From Sphingomonas aurantiaca (lineage in GTDB: Bacteria > Pseudomonadota > Alphaproteobacteria > Sphingomonadales > Sphingomonadaceae), in the NCBI RefSeq assembly GCF_003050705.1, contig NZ_QAOG01000001.1:353007-417006 (forward strand): a stretch of DNA of 64,000 nucleotides, given 5' to 3'. Under the pieces are notes generated by a model. It was not told the origin of the DNA. It did not search any database and saw only the letters and a list, made by a program, of their open reading frames with translations. Position 1 is the stretch's first letter. Every line of letters begins with the position of its first letter. Of the stretch, positions 35,611 through 43,747 are shown one piece after another. The translations under genes were made by a program, and so were the position numbers.

Positions 35611-37830
35611 ATGAACGAGGTTCCACTCGGCAGGTTTGACATCTACGCGCTCGCGCTGCCGCGCGGTCATGGTTTTGGCGACCAACTTCCGCATGAGGCT
35701 TGGGAAACCGACGACGGCAAGGCCTTGGCAATCATCACGCGCCACACCGATCATGGCGATCTCGGCCTCATTGTTATGCGCCGGCGGACGGACGGCGTCT
35801 GGGCAACGACCTGCGATCTGCTAGGTCTTGTGGACGCCGACGCGGCGCGAGATCGTGCGCGTGTAGAGCTGCGCGAGGGTGAGCCGCCCGAACCAGTCCC
35901 ACCCGGCGTCCAGCGGCGGACAGCGCTCTATGATCTGGAGGGCCGCGAGCCGAGTGAGACTTTCAAGATGCTGACGGCGAACAGTCATCGCAATGTCGCC
36001 TGGCTGCTCAACCAGCTCTATCTTTCGCTACCCCGCCCCGACCGCAACTGGGCCGCCGACTGCCAGACCGAGAACTTTCATACCCGGCTCTGGGAAGCGC
36101 AGCTCCTCGCCTCGTTTCGTGAGCAAGGACTGCTGGTGACGCAGCCCTGCGAGTCTCCGGATTTTCTCATCGAGAACCGCAAAGGCGGGACCGCGTGGGT
36201 CGAGGCGGTCACCGCCAATCCGCAGGCGCGATTCGAGCCAGTCGGTGCAATTCCGTCGAGCCAGCCCGAGCAGAATGAAGAGCTGTTCTTCGGGGCTGCT
36301 GCCCTTCGCTTCGCGAAGACCATCGGCAGCAAGCTGCAACGCCGTTATGCGGATATGGACCATGTCGCAGGACACCCCTTTGCGATCGCGCTGGAGGATT
36401 TCCATGCCCCGTCATCGATGGTGTGGAGCCGCGAAGCGCTGCTCGGTTATCTCTATGGCTTCGGCGCGGAGGCGATCGAGGTCGACGGGAAACGCGTCGC
36501 CGCTGGCTATGAGGTCGATCGGCTGCTCGGCTCCTCGCAGTTCCCGGCCGGGATGTTTCGCGACGAGGCCCATGCCGAGCTGTCGGCGGTCATTTTCACC
36601 AATGCCTGTGCGCTCAGCAAATTCAATCGCGCAGCGCTGACCCGGGGCATGCAGTCCCATGTCGGCCGCTATGTGCGATACGGGCGTTTTTATGACCGCA
36701 ACCCCGGTGCGCTTGATGGCATTCCCTTCTGCCTCGATGTGCTCTCGCACGAGTATCGCGCGCTCTGGCCGCAGGGCTGGGAACCATGGTGCGCGGAACT
36801 GGAGGTCTTCCATAATCCGTTCGCGCGACATCCATTGCCTACCCAGTTGCTCCCCGAGGCCTCCCACTGGCTTGAGATCGATGGCGCGATGGACTGTCGC
36901 CATTACTATGACACCGGGATTCTATGGTCGCGCTCGCTCATCATGGCCGCCGACGATCCGATGCCGACCTACGAGACCTTGCCCGCCTGGTTCGATCCGC
37001 GAGTCCGCAACAAGCGTTCGTTTACGGAAATCGTCGACAATATCGCTCAAGTCGGGCTCAAACGACCGATTACTGTCACGCGTCGAGTGGAGGCAGACGG
37101 GCCCTTCTACGATCTCGTTTGTGGTCAAGGACGCCTTGAAGCGTATCAGGAACTTGGACAGATCGAGGTGCCTGCCCTCGTCGTGTTAGCCGATCCCGAG
37201 GATTGTCTGATCGCCAGCCTGGTCGAGAATTGTGCCCGGCGCCAGCACAGTGCGATTGACTTGCTCCAGGACATCGGCGGCATGCGCAAGCGCGGGCACA
37301 GCTTGCCCCAGATTGCTCGCAAGACCGGCCTCACGCTCGAATATGTAAGTGGCGTCGGTCGCCTCCTCGAAAAAGGCGAACAGCGCTTGCTACGTTCGGT
37401 CGAAGCGCGGACTATTCCATTAAGCGTTGCCGTTGATATCGCTGAGGCGGAAGATCACGACGTACAGCGTGCTCTCCAACTGGCTTATGAAAAGGGAACG
37501 CTGCGCGGACGTAAGCTGATGGCGGCAAAACGCATCGTCGAAGAGCGGCGCCGGCGTGGTAAGCACCTAAGACAGCAGACCGGTAAGCCGCCAGTTAACC
37601 AGAAACTGTCGCCGGCAGCGCTGATCCGTGCATACCAGGAGGACGTCGATCGGAAGCGCGGCCTGATCCGAAGGGCTAACGTTGCACGTGACCGACTTCT
37701 TCTTGTTACCGAGGCGCTGCGCCGGCTTAGTCTCAGCGAGCAGTTTACGGCCCTAATCGAGGATGAGGGGCTCGGGACCATGCCCGAGAATCTCGCATTG
37801 CACCTTGATCGCATGGAAGCCTCGTCGTGA
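35611..37830 (+). CDS. Large fusion: nuclease-like N-terminal module plus ParB-like domain
   Basis: A 739-residue protein. Residues 1 to about 455 hold a region with E162 (RLWEAQLLASFREQG), P183-D184 (ESPDFLIENRKGG) and E198 (AWVEAVTANP), a spacing like PD-(D/E)xK nucleases but with Val where the catalytic Lys is expected. From D462 the sequence becomes a ParB/RepB-like protein: PRVRNKRSFTEIVDNIAQVGLKRPITV, CGQGRLEAYQELG (the GERR-box equivalent), VENCARRQHSAIDLLQD and an HTH (SLPQIARKTGLTLEYVSGVG). Standalone ParB relatives start just before PRVRNK, so this looks like a fusion. ATG 35611 is the start; internal ATG 36949 or 36961 could give the ParB part alone. GTGA overlap with the next gene. 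Confidence 0.6.
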   Translation: MNEVPLGRFDIYALALPRGHGFGDQLPHEAWETDDGKALAIITRHTDHGDLGLIVMRRRTDGVWATTCDLLGLVDADAARDRARVELREGEPPEPVPPGVQRRTALYDLEGREPSETFKMLTANSHRNVAWLLNQLYLSLPRPDRNWAADCQTENFHTRLWEAQLLASFREQGLLVTQPCESPDFLIENRKGGTAWVEAVTANPQARFEPVGAIPSSQPEQNEELFFGAAALRFAKTIGSKLQRRYADMDHVAGHPFAIALEDFHAPSSMVWSREALLGYLYGFGAEAIEVDGKRVAAGYEVDRLLGSSQFPAGMFRDEAHAELSAVIFTNACALSKFNRAALTRGMQSHVGRYVRYGRFYDRNPGALDGIPFCLDVLSHEYRALWPQGWEPWCAELEVFHNPFARHPLPTQLLPEASHWLEIDGAMDCRHYYDTGILWSRSLIMAADDPMPTYETLPAWFDPRVRNKRSFTEIVDNIAQVGLKRPITVTRRVEADGPFYDLVCGQGRLEAYQELGQIEVPALVVLADPEDCLIASLVENCARRQHSAIDLLQDIGGMRKRGHSLPQIARKTGLTLEYVSGVGRLLEKGEQRLLRSVEARTIPLSVAVDIAEAEDHDVQRALQLAYEKGTLRGRKLMAAKRIVEERRRRGKHLRQQTGKPPVNQKLSPAALIRAYQEDVDRKRGLIRRANVARDRLLLVTEALRRLSLSEQFTALIEDEGLGTMPENLALHLDRMEASS

Positions 37831-38720
37831 GCAGTCGGCACACGGCCATCCCAGTCAAGCTGGCTTTTGAGGAGGCGAGCCTTCGCATTCCTATTGACTG
37901 CATCATGCCGCTTCGCACGATCTCCGCGTCGGTGAAGAAGTCGGTAAAGTACGGGCAGATCGCCGCTTCCATCGCCGAGGTCGGTATCATCGAGCCGCCC
38001 GTGGTCGCTCGAGATGCAACCGATCCCGAACGCTACCATCTGCTTGATGGACATCTGCGTGTTGAGATCGTGCGGGAGCGCGGCGACACTGAGCTCGTAT
38101 GCCTAGTTGCGACCGACGACGAAGCCTTCACCTATAACAAGCGAGTCAGCCGGATCGCGACCATTCAAGAGCATCGGATGATCCTGAACGCGGTCAAGAA
38201 GGGGGTATCTGAGGAAAGGCTCGCGCGGGCGCTGAACGTCGACATTGCCAGCATTCGAAAGAAGCGGAACCTGTTGGTTGGGATTTGCCCTGAGGCGGCT
38301 GAGCTACTTAAAGACCGGCACGTGCCCATCCACGTGTTCACCGAGCTTCGTTTTATGAAGCCCGTCCGCCAAGTCGAAGCCGCCATGGCTATGGTCACTA
38401 TGAACCGGTTCTCGGTAAGCTATGCCCGTTCGCTAGTCGCCTCCACACCCGATGATCAACTCGTCGCCGGCAAGCCGCGGCGCATGGCCGGCCTAACCGA
38501 GGATCAGGTGGCGACGATGCAGCGCGAAAGCGAGAACGTCGACCGGCAGCTGCGCGCGGTTGAGCAGACGTACAGCTCTGATCAGTACGACCTGATGCTT
38601 GCAGCCGGCTACGTGAACCGATTGCTTGGTAACGTCCGCATAGTCCGCTACTTGGCGCAGCATCACGCCGACATTCTCACAGAGTTTCAAAAATTGAGCG
38701 ATCTGCAGAAGGCAGCGTAG
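37827..38720 (+). CDS. RepB C-terminal-domain, ParB-like partition protein
   Basis: A 297-residue protein of the plasmid RepB/ParB group: N-terminal ParB nuclease-like domain (IAEVGIIEPPVVARDATDPERYHLLDGHLRVEIVRERGDTELVCLVATDDEAFTYNKRVSRIATIQEHRMI) and a C-terminal RepB-type DNA-binding part (SEERLARALNVDIASIRKKRNLLVGICPEAAELLKDR). Relatives are found on plasmids and integrated elements next to a second ParB-like gene, as here. No ParA gene is visible. GTG 37827 overlaps the upstream stop, so it is translationally coupled. Confidence 0.8.
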   Translation: MSSRHTAIPVKLAFEEASLRIPIDCIMPLRTISASVKKSVKYGQIAASIAEVGIIEPPVVARDATDPERYHLLDGHLRVEIVRERGDTELVCLVATDDEAFTYNKRVSRIATIQEHRMILNAVKKGVSEERLARALNVDIASIRKKRNLLVGICPEAAELLKDRHVPIHVFTELRFMKPVRQVEAAMAMVTMNRFSVSYARSLVASTPDDQLVAGKPRRMAGLTEDQVATMQRESENVDRQLRAVEQTYSSDQYDLMLAAGYVNRLLGNVRIVRYLAQHHADILTEFQKLSDLQKAA

Positions 38721-39253
38721 CCGAAGCCTCGCCCTTCATAGCGGAGTTAAGAGAGGCGGCGACAGCTTTGGCCCGCATCGGGCGTGCCTAGGTGAGCGTC
38801 TTGCCAAAAATGGTAAGGGCGGCACCCGACTCGGCCATCGCACGATCATCAGGATGATACGGGGCCGTGTCATGTCTCAGCATGCTCTGGCGGAAGATCG
38901 GAATGGCAAGCGCGATCAGGTGCCGTGCGTTAGCTACGGGCTTCAACCTCGGTCAGCGATAAATCGCGGCCATGTTATTTGTTGGTGAGCGAGAGTACAT
39001 CGGGGCGCGAAGCCGCCGGGTAGTCAATTGCCACCACGCCGCTCGTACCAGGCGCTGCTTGCTACTGCTTCGACCCCATAATTCGCCAATCCGCCACGCG
39101 AGATGCCGGAGGGGCAGGGGCTTGGGTGATCGTCTAGGACAAAATCTTGTCAAAAAATTGCGTGATCGGTCAACAATTCTGTCAGCTGGTTTTGACAGAT
39201 CATGTTCTGTTCTGACGTGAGCGGTCAGGTTTATGTGTCAAAGGACACGCTCC
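38721..39253. other. Gene-free right edge of the island with TGTCA/TGACA repeats
   Basis: 533 bp between two convergent genes with no credible gene. 38721-39130 shows nothing beyond weak hairpins. At 39138-39241 short TGTCA/GGTCA/TGACA motifs cluster (described separately). Confidence 0.6.
39138..39241. repeat. Cluster of TGTCA/TGACA motifs with inverted repeats
   Basis: Includes GACAA-AATC-TTGTC (39138-39151), TCTGTCA (39178-39184) facing TGACAGA (39193-39199), and further GGTCA/TGTCA copies at about 39167, 39223 and 39237. TGATCGGTCA (from 39163) and TGACAGATCA (from 39193) make a longer imperfect inverted repeat. This iteron-like density is unusual for this genome and could be a binding array for the island's RepB-like proteins or a relic of an origin. 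Confidence 0.55.
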
Positions 39254-39724
39254 CTAAATTTCCTGCAGGAAGTGCAGCATCATCGTCAGCGCGTCGTCGG
39301 TCAGGCCGAGCGAGCGGCGGGACAGTGGTTCGCTTTGCGGCCAGCAGGTGATCAGCCCCCGATGCTCGAGCGTGAGCAGCCAACGCCGGATCGTGACCTC
39401 GGACAGCCCGGTGGCGGCGCGCACCGCGTCGATCGTCAGCGGTGCCCCCTCCTCATAGGCGACGAACAGCGCGAGCAGGATGTCCCATGCAGGATCCTGG
39501 AACAGCGCCTGGACCGAGGCAAAGGCGGTCGATCGCGCCTGCTGCTGATGCATCAACGCGCGTGCACGATCGAGTTCGGGCGGCGACGACGGATCGACAT
39601 CGGTTTCGGTGCCGACGCCGCAAGCACTTGTTTCAGGCGGCATCTGCAGTGGCGTGGTCTCCGCCGGTACAGCGTTGGGCGAGGATGGCTCGGTCGGGTA
39701 GCGCAGGCGAAGGGGGGCGCTCAT
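39254..39724 (-). CDS. Winged-helix (MarR-like) DNA-binding protein
   Basis: A 156-residue protein: a disordered N-terminal 50 residues rich in Pro, Ser and Thr, then a winged helix at about 70-150 (AWDILLALFVAYEEGAPLTIDAVRAATGLSEVTIRRWLLTLEHRGLI). The pattern is typical of MarR-like regulators in sphingomonads. No inducer site can be read. It runs leftward into the island edge. Confidence 0.75.
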   Translation of the reverse strand: MSAPLRLRYPTEPSSPNAVPAETTPLQMPPETSACGVGTETDVDPSSPPELDRARALMHQQQARSTAFASVQALFQDPAWDILLALFVAYEEGAPLTIDAVRAATGLSEVTIRRWLLTLEHRGLITCWPQSEPLSRRSLGLTDDALTMMLHFLQEI

Positions 39725-39779
39725 CGGCGTCGTTCCATATATTGAAGGCGGTGTGGGTATCGTGACCGCAGGGGCGGGG

Positions 39780-40235
39780 TCAGGGCGATTTCAACACGCT
39801 CGACCAGTCCGGGTCGCAACCATAGGACCAGCGGCGCCTGCGGTGGCGCTCGGTGCCGACGATCAGCACGGCGAGCATCGGATAGGCGATCTTGCTGATC
39901 GCGGCGGCGTACATCCAGGGCACCAGCGTCGGATCATAGGCCCGCACGCCGTGGACCGTGATCGCCAGCAAATGCAGCGCGCTGATCCAGATCGGCCAGA
40001 ACCGGTTCGCGAACATCGCGACCGCGACCAGCCCGGCGAGCAGGGCGAGATCGACCGACAGCAACGCGCCGTCGACCGACCGGAAGGCGGGCCGCGCCGA
40101 GAACGCCAGCCCACTCGACGCGATCGCGGCGAGCAGGAACGCGGCCGCGACGAGTCGTTCGGGCCGCCCGCCATGGCGGAACGCGAACCAGCACGTCGCC
40201 AGCGCGATGACGTAATAGACCAGGACGTGGATCAT
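39780..40235 (-). CDS. Small integral membrane protein of unknown function
   Basis: A 151-residue protein with four or five hydrophobic helices (MIHVLVYYVIALATCWFAF, LVAAAFLLAAIASSGLAFS, LLSVDLALLAGLVAVAMFA, FWPIWISALHLLAITVHGV, ISKIAYPMLAVLIVG) and a charged C-terminus (TERHRRRRWSYGC). No known family is recognised. It belongs to a row of leftward genes with the two upstream of it. Confidence 0.6.
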   Translation of the reverse strand: MIHVLVYYVIALATCWFAFRHGGRPERLVAAAFLLAAIASSGLAFSARPAFRSVDGALLSVDLALLAGLVAVAMFANRFWPIWISALHLLAITVHGVRAYDPTLVPWMYAAAISKIAYPMLAVLIVGTERHRRRRWSYGCDPDWSSVLKSP

Positions 40236-40256
40236 GTCGCGCGCGCCGGAGTCGCG

Positions 40257-40604
40257 TCAGGCCGCCGCGGCGACGATCGAGAGATGGCTGGTATCCGCAC
40301 CGGTGAAGAATGCCTGATCCGGTTTGGGCAGGCCATCGCCGAAACCGACGAACTTGCCGATCCGTTCGGCGCTGCGGTGCGCGGCGATGACATGCCCCTG
40401 CGCCTGCGCGATCGCGGCCATCGCGCCGCCGAGCTCCTGGACGACGGGCTGGGCGATACGGGGGGTGACGCCCGCGGTGCTGCCAAAGGTGGCGCTGGCG
40501 ACGGCGAGGTGCGAGCAGATCGCAAAGGCCTCGGCCAGTTGGGCTTCGAGCCGGTTCAGCAGGATGCCGATCTCGGTGCCGGTCGTTGCAAGCTGCGTGT
40601 CCAT
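40257..40604 (-). CDS. Small alanine-rich helical protein of unknown function
   Basis: A 115-residue protein starting MDTQLATTGTEIGILLNRLEAQLAEAFAICSHLAVASATFG. It is hydrophobic-helical but without clear membrane segments. No family is recognised. It lies between the membrane protein gene and the HTH gene, in the same orientation, and may be part of their transcript. Confidence 0.55.
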   Translation of the reverse strand: MDTQLATTGTEIGILLNRLEAQLAEAFAICSHLAVASATFGSTAGVTPRIAQPVVQELGGAMAAIAQAQGHVIAAHRSAERIGKFVGFGDGLPKPDQAFFTGADTSHLSIVAAAA

Positions 40605-40638
40605 GGACGTGTCCGCCGGGGGCGGCCTTCTCGATCGA

Positions 40639-41178
40639 TTATCCAGACAGGTGTCCCAGCCGTTCGATCAGGTCGGCGAGCACCTTGAGACCGCTTGCGA
40701 GCATGCCGAAACCGACCGCAAGGATCACTGCGATGGCCGGTATCCAGAGCAGGCGAAGCGCGACCGGAAGGTCGTTGCTGCGCTGCCCCGTGCGCCTGAT
40801 CGGAAGCAGCCCTGCGAGCGAGCCCATGCTGTTCGCACGGGTATCGTGGGATGCGTCCGGTTCGGCGACCGGCTGGCCGATCTGTGTCATCGGTGGTGGC
40901 GGCGCGGCCACCCATGGAGATTGCCCCCCTGATTGCCCGGGGGCGGCAGCCGGGGTCTCCGATAGCGGGTCGGCGCGTTCGTGCCGGGCGAGCATGCGCG
41001 CCGCATCGCCGCGATCGGTCGCGCCGAGGATGCGGACCGCCTCTGCGATGTAGCCGTCGACGGTGCCAGGCGCGATGCCGAGATCCGCGGCGATCTGCTT
41101 GGTCTTGCGCAACGCGGCCACGCCGCGCAGCACGTCGCGGTGCCGGTTCGACAATCGATCGATGCGGGGTTCTTCCAT
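40639..41178 (-). CDS. LuxR-type HTH protein with C-terminal membrane helix
   Basis: A 179-residue protein. Residues 5-60 form a LuxR/sigma-4-like helix-turn-helix (RLSNRHRDVLRGVAALRKTKQIAADLGIAPGTVDGYIAEAVRILG). A proline- and glycine-rich linker of about 70 residues follows. Residues about 145-170 form a membrane helix (LLWIPAIAVILAVGFGMLASGLKVL). The protein is therefore a candidate membrane-tethered DNA-binding protein. No receiver domain is present. Confidence 0.75.
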   Translation of the reverse strand: MEEPRIDRLSNRHRDVLRGVAALRKTKQIAADLGIAPGTVDGYIAEAVRILGATDRGDAARMLARHERADPLSETPAAAPGQSGGQSPWVAAPPPPMTQIGQPVAEPDASHDTRANSMGSLAGLLPIRRTGQRSNDLPVALRLLWIPAIAVILAVGFGMLASGLKVLADLIERLGHLSG

Positions 41179-41468
41179 CTCGTCCCCCTTTCACCGGGCC
41201 GGCGCCGTCACGGCCGCCAAAGCGTGCTTGGTCCTACCGGGCCAGTGCCCGCGCGGGCAACCACCTGCGGCCAGCGCATACAGGCGCGTCGGGCCCGACG
41301 GTACGCGCATGGCCGCGTCTTCCAACTCGGCTCATCGCATTTGGATCATTCTTTGCCCGTTCTGCAGTTTTTCGCACGGTCATGCGTTAGGACAGTTGTG
41401 CCGGCCCGCCATCAACCTTTGGCTCGTCACCAAGGCGGGTCGGCACAATATCCAGCGTTGTTCGCGCC

Positions 41469-42098
41469 TTACGATGCCTCGGCGATCAGCTTGGCAGCCG
41501 CGGGGGTGTTCCATTCATACCCGCCGGTCATCCGCCAAACTTCCTTGCCCGCCGAATCGTACAGGATCGTGGTCGGCAGGTTCGCCTGATAGGCGAGGCT
41601 GAGGCCGAGCTTGGGATCGAGATAGGGCTTCAGCGTCGTGAAGCTCTTGGCGGCGAAAAACGGGGTCACCTTCTCCGCGCCCTGCAGGTCCTGGCTGACC
41701 GCGATGACCTGGACCTTGCCGGCGAGCGACTTGGCGGCGGCATCGAGCGTCGGCATCTCGGCGACGCACGGCGCGCACCACGTCGCCCACAGGTTCAGCA
41801 GCAGCGGCTTGCCCTTGAACGAGGCGAGCGTCACCGGTTTGCCGTCGGGCGCGGTGAAGGCGACGGTCGGGCCGGTCTCGCCCTTGTGGCTGCGGTCGAG
41901 CTTTTCGGTGCTGGCCGAGGGGCCGGTGGCTTCGTCGGGGGCAGGGCCGGGCGCGACCTCGTCGGCAGACGCCGTATTCGCCGCGGCGACGTTTGCTTGC
42001 TCCGGCGCGGGCGATTTCCTATCGCAGCCGGCGACCAGCAGGCCCATTCCAACCAGACAGATGATTGGGCGCGACGTGAACACAGGACGCAAGACCAT
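41469..42098 (-). CDS. TlpA-like thioredoxin-fold lipoprotein
   Basis: A 209-residue protein. The signal peptide ends in lipobox LVAGC (Cys25). A linker rich in A, P and E follows; then a TlpA/ResA-type thioredoxin domain with WCAPC (in [22 protein letters not shown]) and the cis-Pro segment NLPTTILYD. It should reduce disulfides in the periplasm, for example during cytochrome c maturation. ATG 42098 is within the CCATGG that also contains the argH ATG on the other strand; GTG 42083 is a possible later start that still leaves a lipoprotein signal. Confidence 0.88.
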   Translation of the reverse strand: MVLRPVFTSRPIICLVGMGLLVAGCDRKSPAPEQANVAAANTASADEVAPGPAPDEATGPSASTEKLDRSHKGETGPTVAFTAPDGKPVTLASFKGKPLLLNLWATWCAPCVAEMPTLDAAAKSLAGKVQVIAVSQDLQGAEKVTPFFAAKSFTTLKPYLDPKLGLSLAYQANLPTTILYDSAGKEVWRMTGGYEWNTPAAAKLIAEAS

Positions 42099-43497
42099 GG
42101 ACGGTTCCAATTCGATGTGGGGTGGGCGGTTCGCCGAGGGCCCGGCGGCGGTCATGCGCGAGATAAACGCCTCCATTCCCTTCGACAAGCGGCTCTGGCA
42201 GCAGGATATTGCGGGCTCCAAGGCGCATGTCGCGATGCTCGGCAAGCAGGGCATCGTCTCGGCCGAGGATGCGGCCACGATCGCGGCGGGGCTCGATACG
42301 GTCGCGGCGCATTATGCCGAGCACGGCGTCGAGGAGAATCTGGTCCTCGAGGATATCCACATGCAGACCGAGGCGCGGCTCGCCGACGCGATCGGCCCGG
42401 TCGCCGGGCGCCTGCACACCGCGCGGTCGCGCAACGACCAGGTCGCGACCGATTTCCGGCTGTGGGTGCGCGACGCGATCGATCAGGCGCTGGCGGCGCT
42501 GGCTAGCTTCCAGGCGGCGCTGCTGGCACGCGCCGAAGAGCATGCGGCGAGCGTCATGCCCGGCTTCACGCATCTCCAGTCCGCGCAGCCGGTGACGCTC
42601 GGGCATCATCTTATGGCGTATCACGCGATGATATCGCGCGACGTAGGGCGGTTCGCGGACGCTCGCGCACGGATGAACCGGTCGCCGCTGGGCTCGGCCG
42701 CACTCGCGGGCACCGGCTTTCCGATCGACCGTGAGATGACCGCCGCCGCGCTCGGCTTTGACGGACCGATGACCAATTCGCTCGACGGTGTCAGCGACCG
42801 CGATTTCGCGATCGAGTATCTGACCGCGGCGACGCAGACCTCGCTGCACCTGTCGCGGCTGGCCGAGGAGTTCGTGCTGTGGGCGTCGCAGCCGTTCGGC
42901 TTTGTCGCGCTCAGCGATCAATGGTCGACCGGCAGCTCGATCATGCCGCAGAAGCGCAACCCCGATGCGGCCGAGCTGGTGCGCGGGCATGCGGGGCGTA
43001 TCCTCGGTTGCATGACCGCGCTGATGGTGACGATGAAGGGCCTCCCGCTCGCCTATTCGAAGGACATGCAGGACGACAAGCCGCCGGTATTCGAGGCGCA
43101 CGACCTGCTCGCGCTGTCGATCGCGGCGATGACCGGGATGGTCGAGAGCGCAACGTTCCGGACCGATCGGATGCGCGGGCTGGCCGAGTCGGGCTTTGCG
43201 ACCGCGACCGATCTCGCCGACTGGCTGGTGCGCGAGGCCGGGCTCCCGTTCCGCGAGGCGCATCATGTCACCGGGCGTGCGGTGAAGCTGGCGGAGGAGC
43301 GGAAGGTCGCGCTCGACGCGCTGCCGATCGAGGACCTGAAGGCAATCGATGCGCGGATCGACGAACGTGTGTACGGCGTGCTCTCGGTCGACGCGTCGGT
43401 CGCCAGCCGGACGAGCTTTGGCGGCACCGCGCCCGACAATGTGCGCGCCGCAATCCGCGCGGCGCGCACCAAGACGGCGGGGGGAGAAACGGCATGA
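42097..43497 (+). CDS. argH: Argininosuccinate lyase
   Basis: A 466-residue lyase that splits argininosuccinate into arginine and fumarate, the last step of arginine synthesis. Family marks: [46 protein letters not shown] and the signature [26 protein letters not shown] 42097 gives six residues before MWGGRF; ATG 42115 is the usual family start and would avoid overlap with the TlpA gene start. It leads an operon in which each later gene overlaps or nearly touches the previous one. Confidence 0.96.
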   Translation: MDGSNSMWGGRFAEGPAAVMREINASIPFDKRLWQQDIAGSKAHVAMLGKQGIVSAEDAATIAAGLDTVAAHYAEHGVEENLVLEDIHMQTEARLADAIGPVAGRLHTARSRNDQVATDFRLWVRDAIDQALAALASFQAALLARAEEHAASVMPGFTHLQSAQPVTLGHHLMAYHAMISRDVGRFADARARMNRSPLGSAALAGTGFPIDREMTAAALGFDGPMTNSLDGVSDRDFAIEYLTAATQTSLHLSRLAEEFVLWASQPFGFVALSDQWSTGSSIMPQKRNPDAAELVRGHAGRILGCMTALMVTMKGLPLAYSKDMQDDKPPVFEAHDLLALSIAAMTGMVESATFRTDRMRGLAESGFATATDLADWLVREAGLPFREAHHVTGRAVKLAEERKVALDALPIEDLKAIDARIDERVYGVLSVDASVASRTSFGGTAPDNVRAAIRAARTKTAGGETA

Positions 43498-43736
43498 AAC
43501 GGTTACTCGCACTTTCGGGGTTGGCGCTGACACTGGCCGGCTGCGGCGCGGCGGACGGGTTGGTGCCCGCGGAGGGCAAGACTCTCCCGGTCGCGCCTTA
43601 TGGTGCCAAGACCCAGCCGACCGCCGCGCAGCTGCTCACGCCCACCACGCAGCAACGCCCGCAGCGCAGCGATGAGCTGCTGACCAAATCCGACGAGCGC
43701 CGCAGCGACGAATTCGACCTGCCGCCTCCCAATTGA
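43494..43736 (+). CDS. Small lipoprotein, LptM-like
   Basis: An 80-residue lipoprotein with lipobox LAGC ([17 protein letters not shown]). The mature part is short, with KTLPVAPYG and a charged, disordered tail ending FDLPPPN. The location between argH and lysA, with ATGA overlap to argH, is the one expected for LptM/YifL-type proteins that help mature the LPS translocon LptD-LptE. The sequence alone is too short for certainty. Confidence 0.75.
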   Translation: MKRLLALSGLALTLAGCGAADGLVPAEGKTLPVAPYGAKTQPTAAQLLTPTTQQRPQRSDELLTKSDERRSDEFDLPPPN

Positions 43737-43747
43737 AGACCTGATCC

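Noticed and set aside
30810..39250. tRNA-type att site with a direct repeat at the right end
   Set aside because: I looked for a copy of the tRNA-Gln 3' end near 38.7-39.25 kb and found none, and no integrase gene is in the window.
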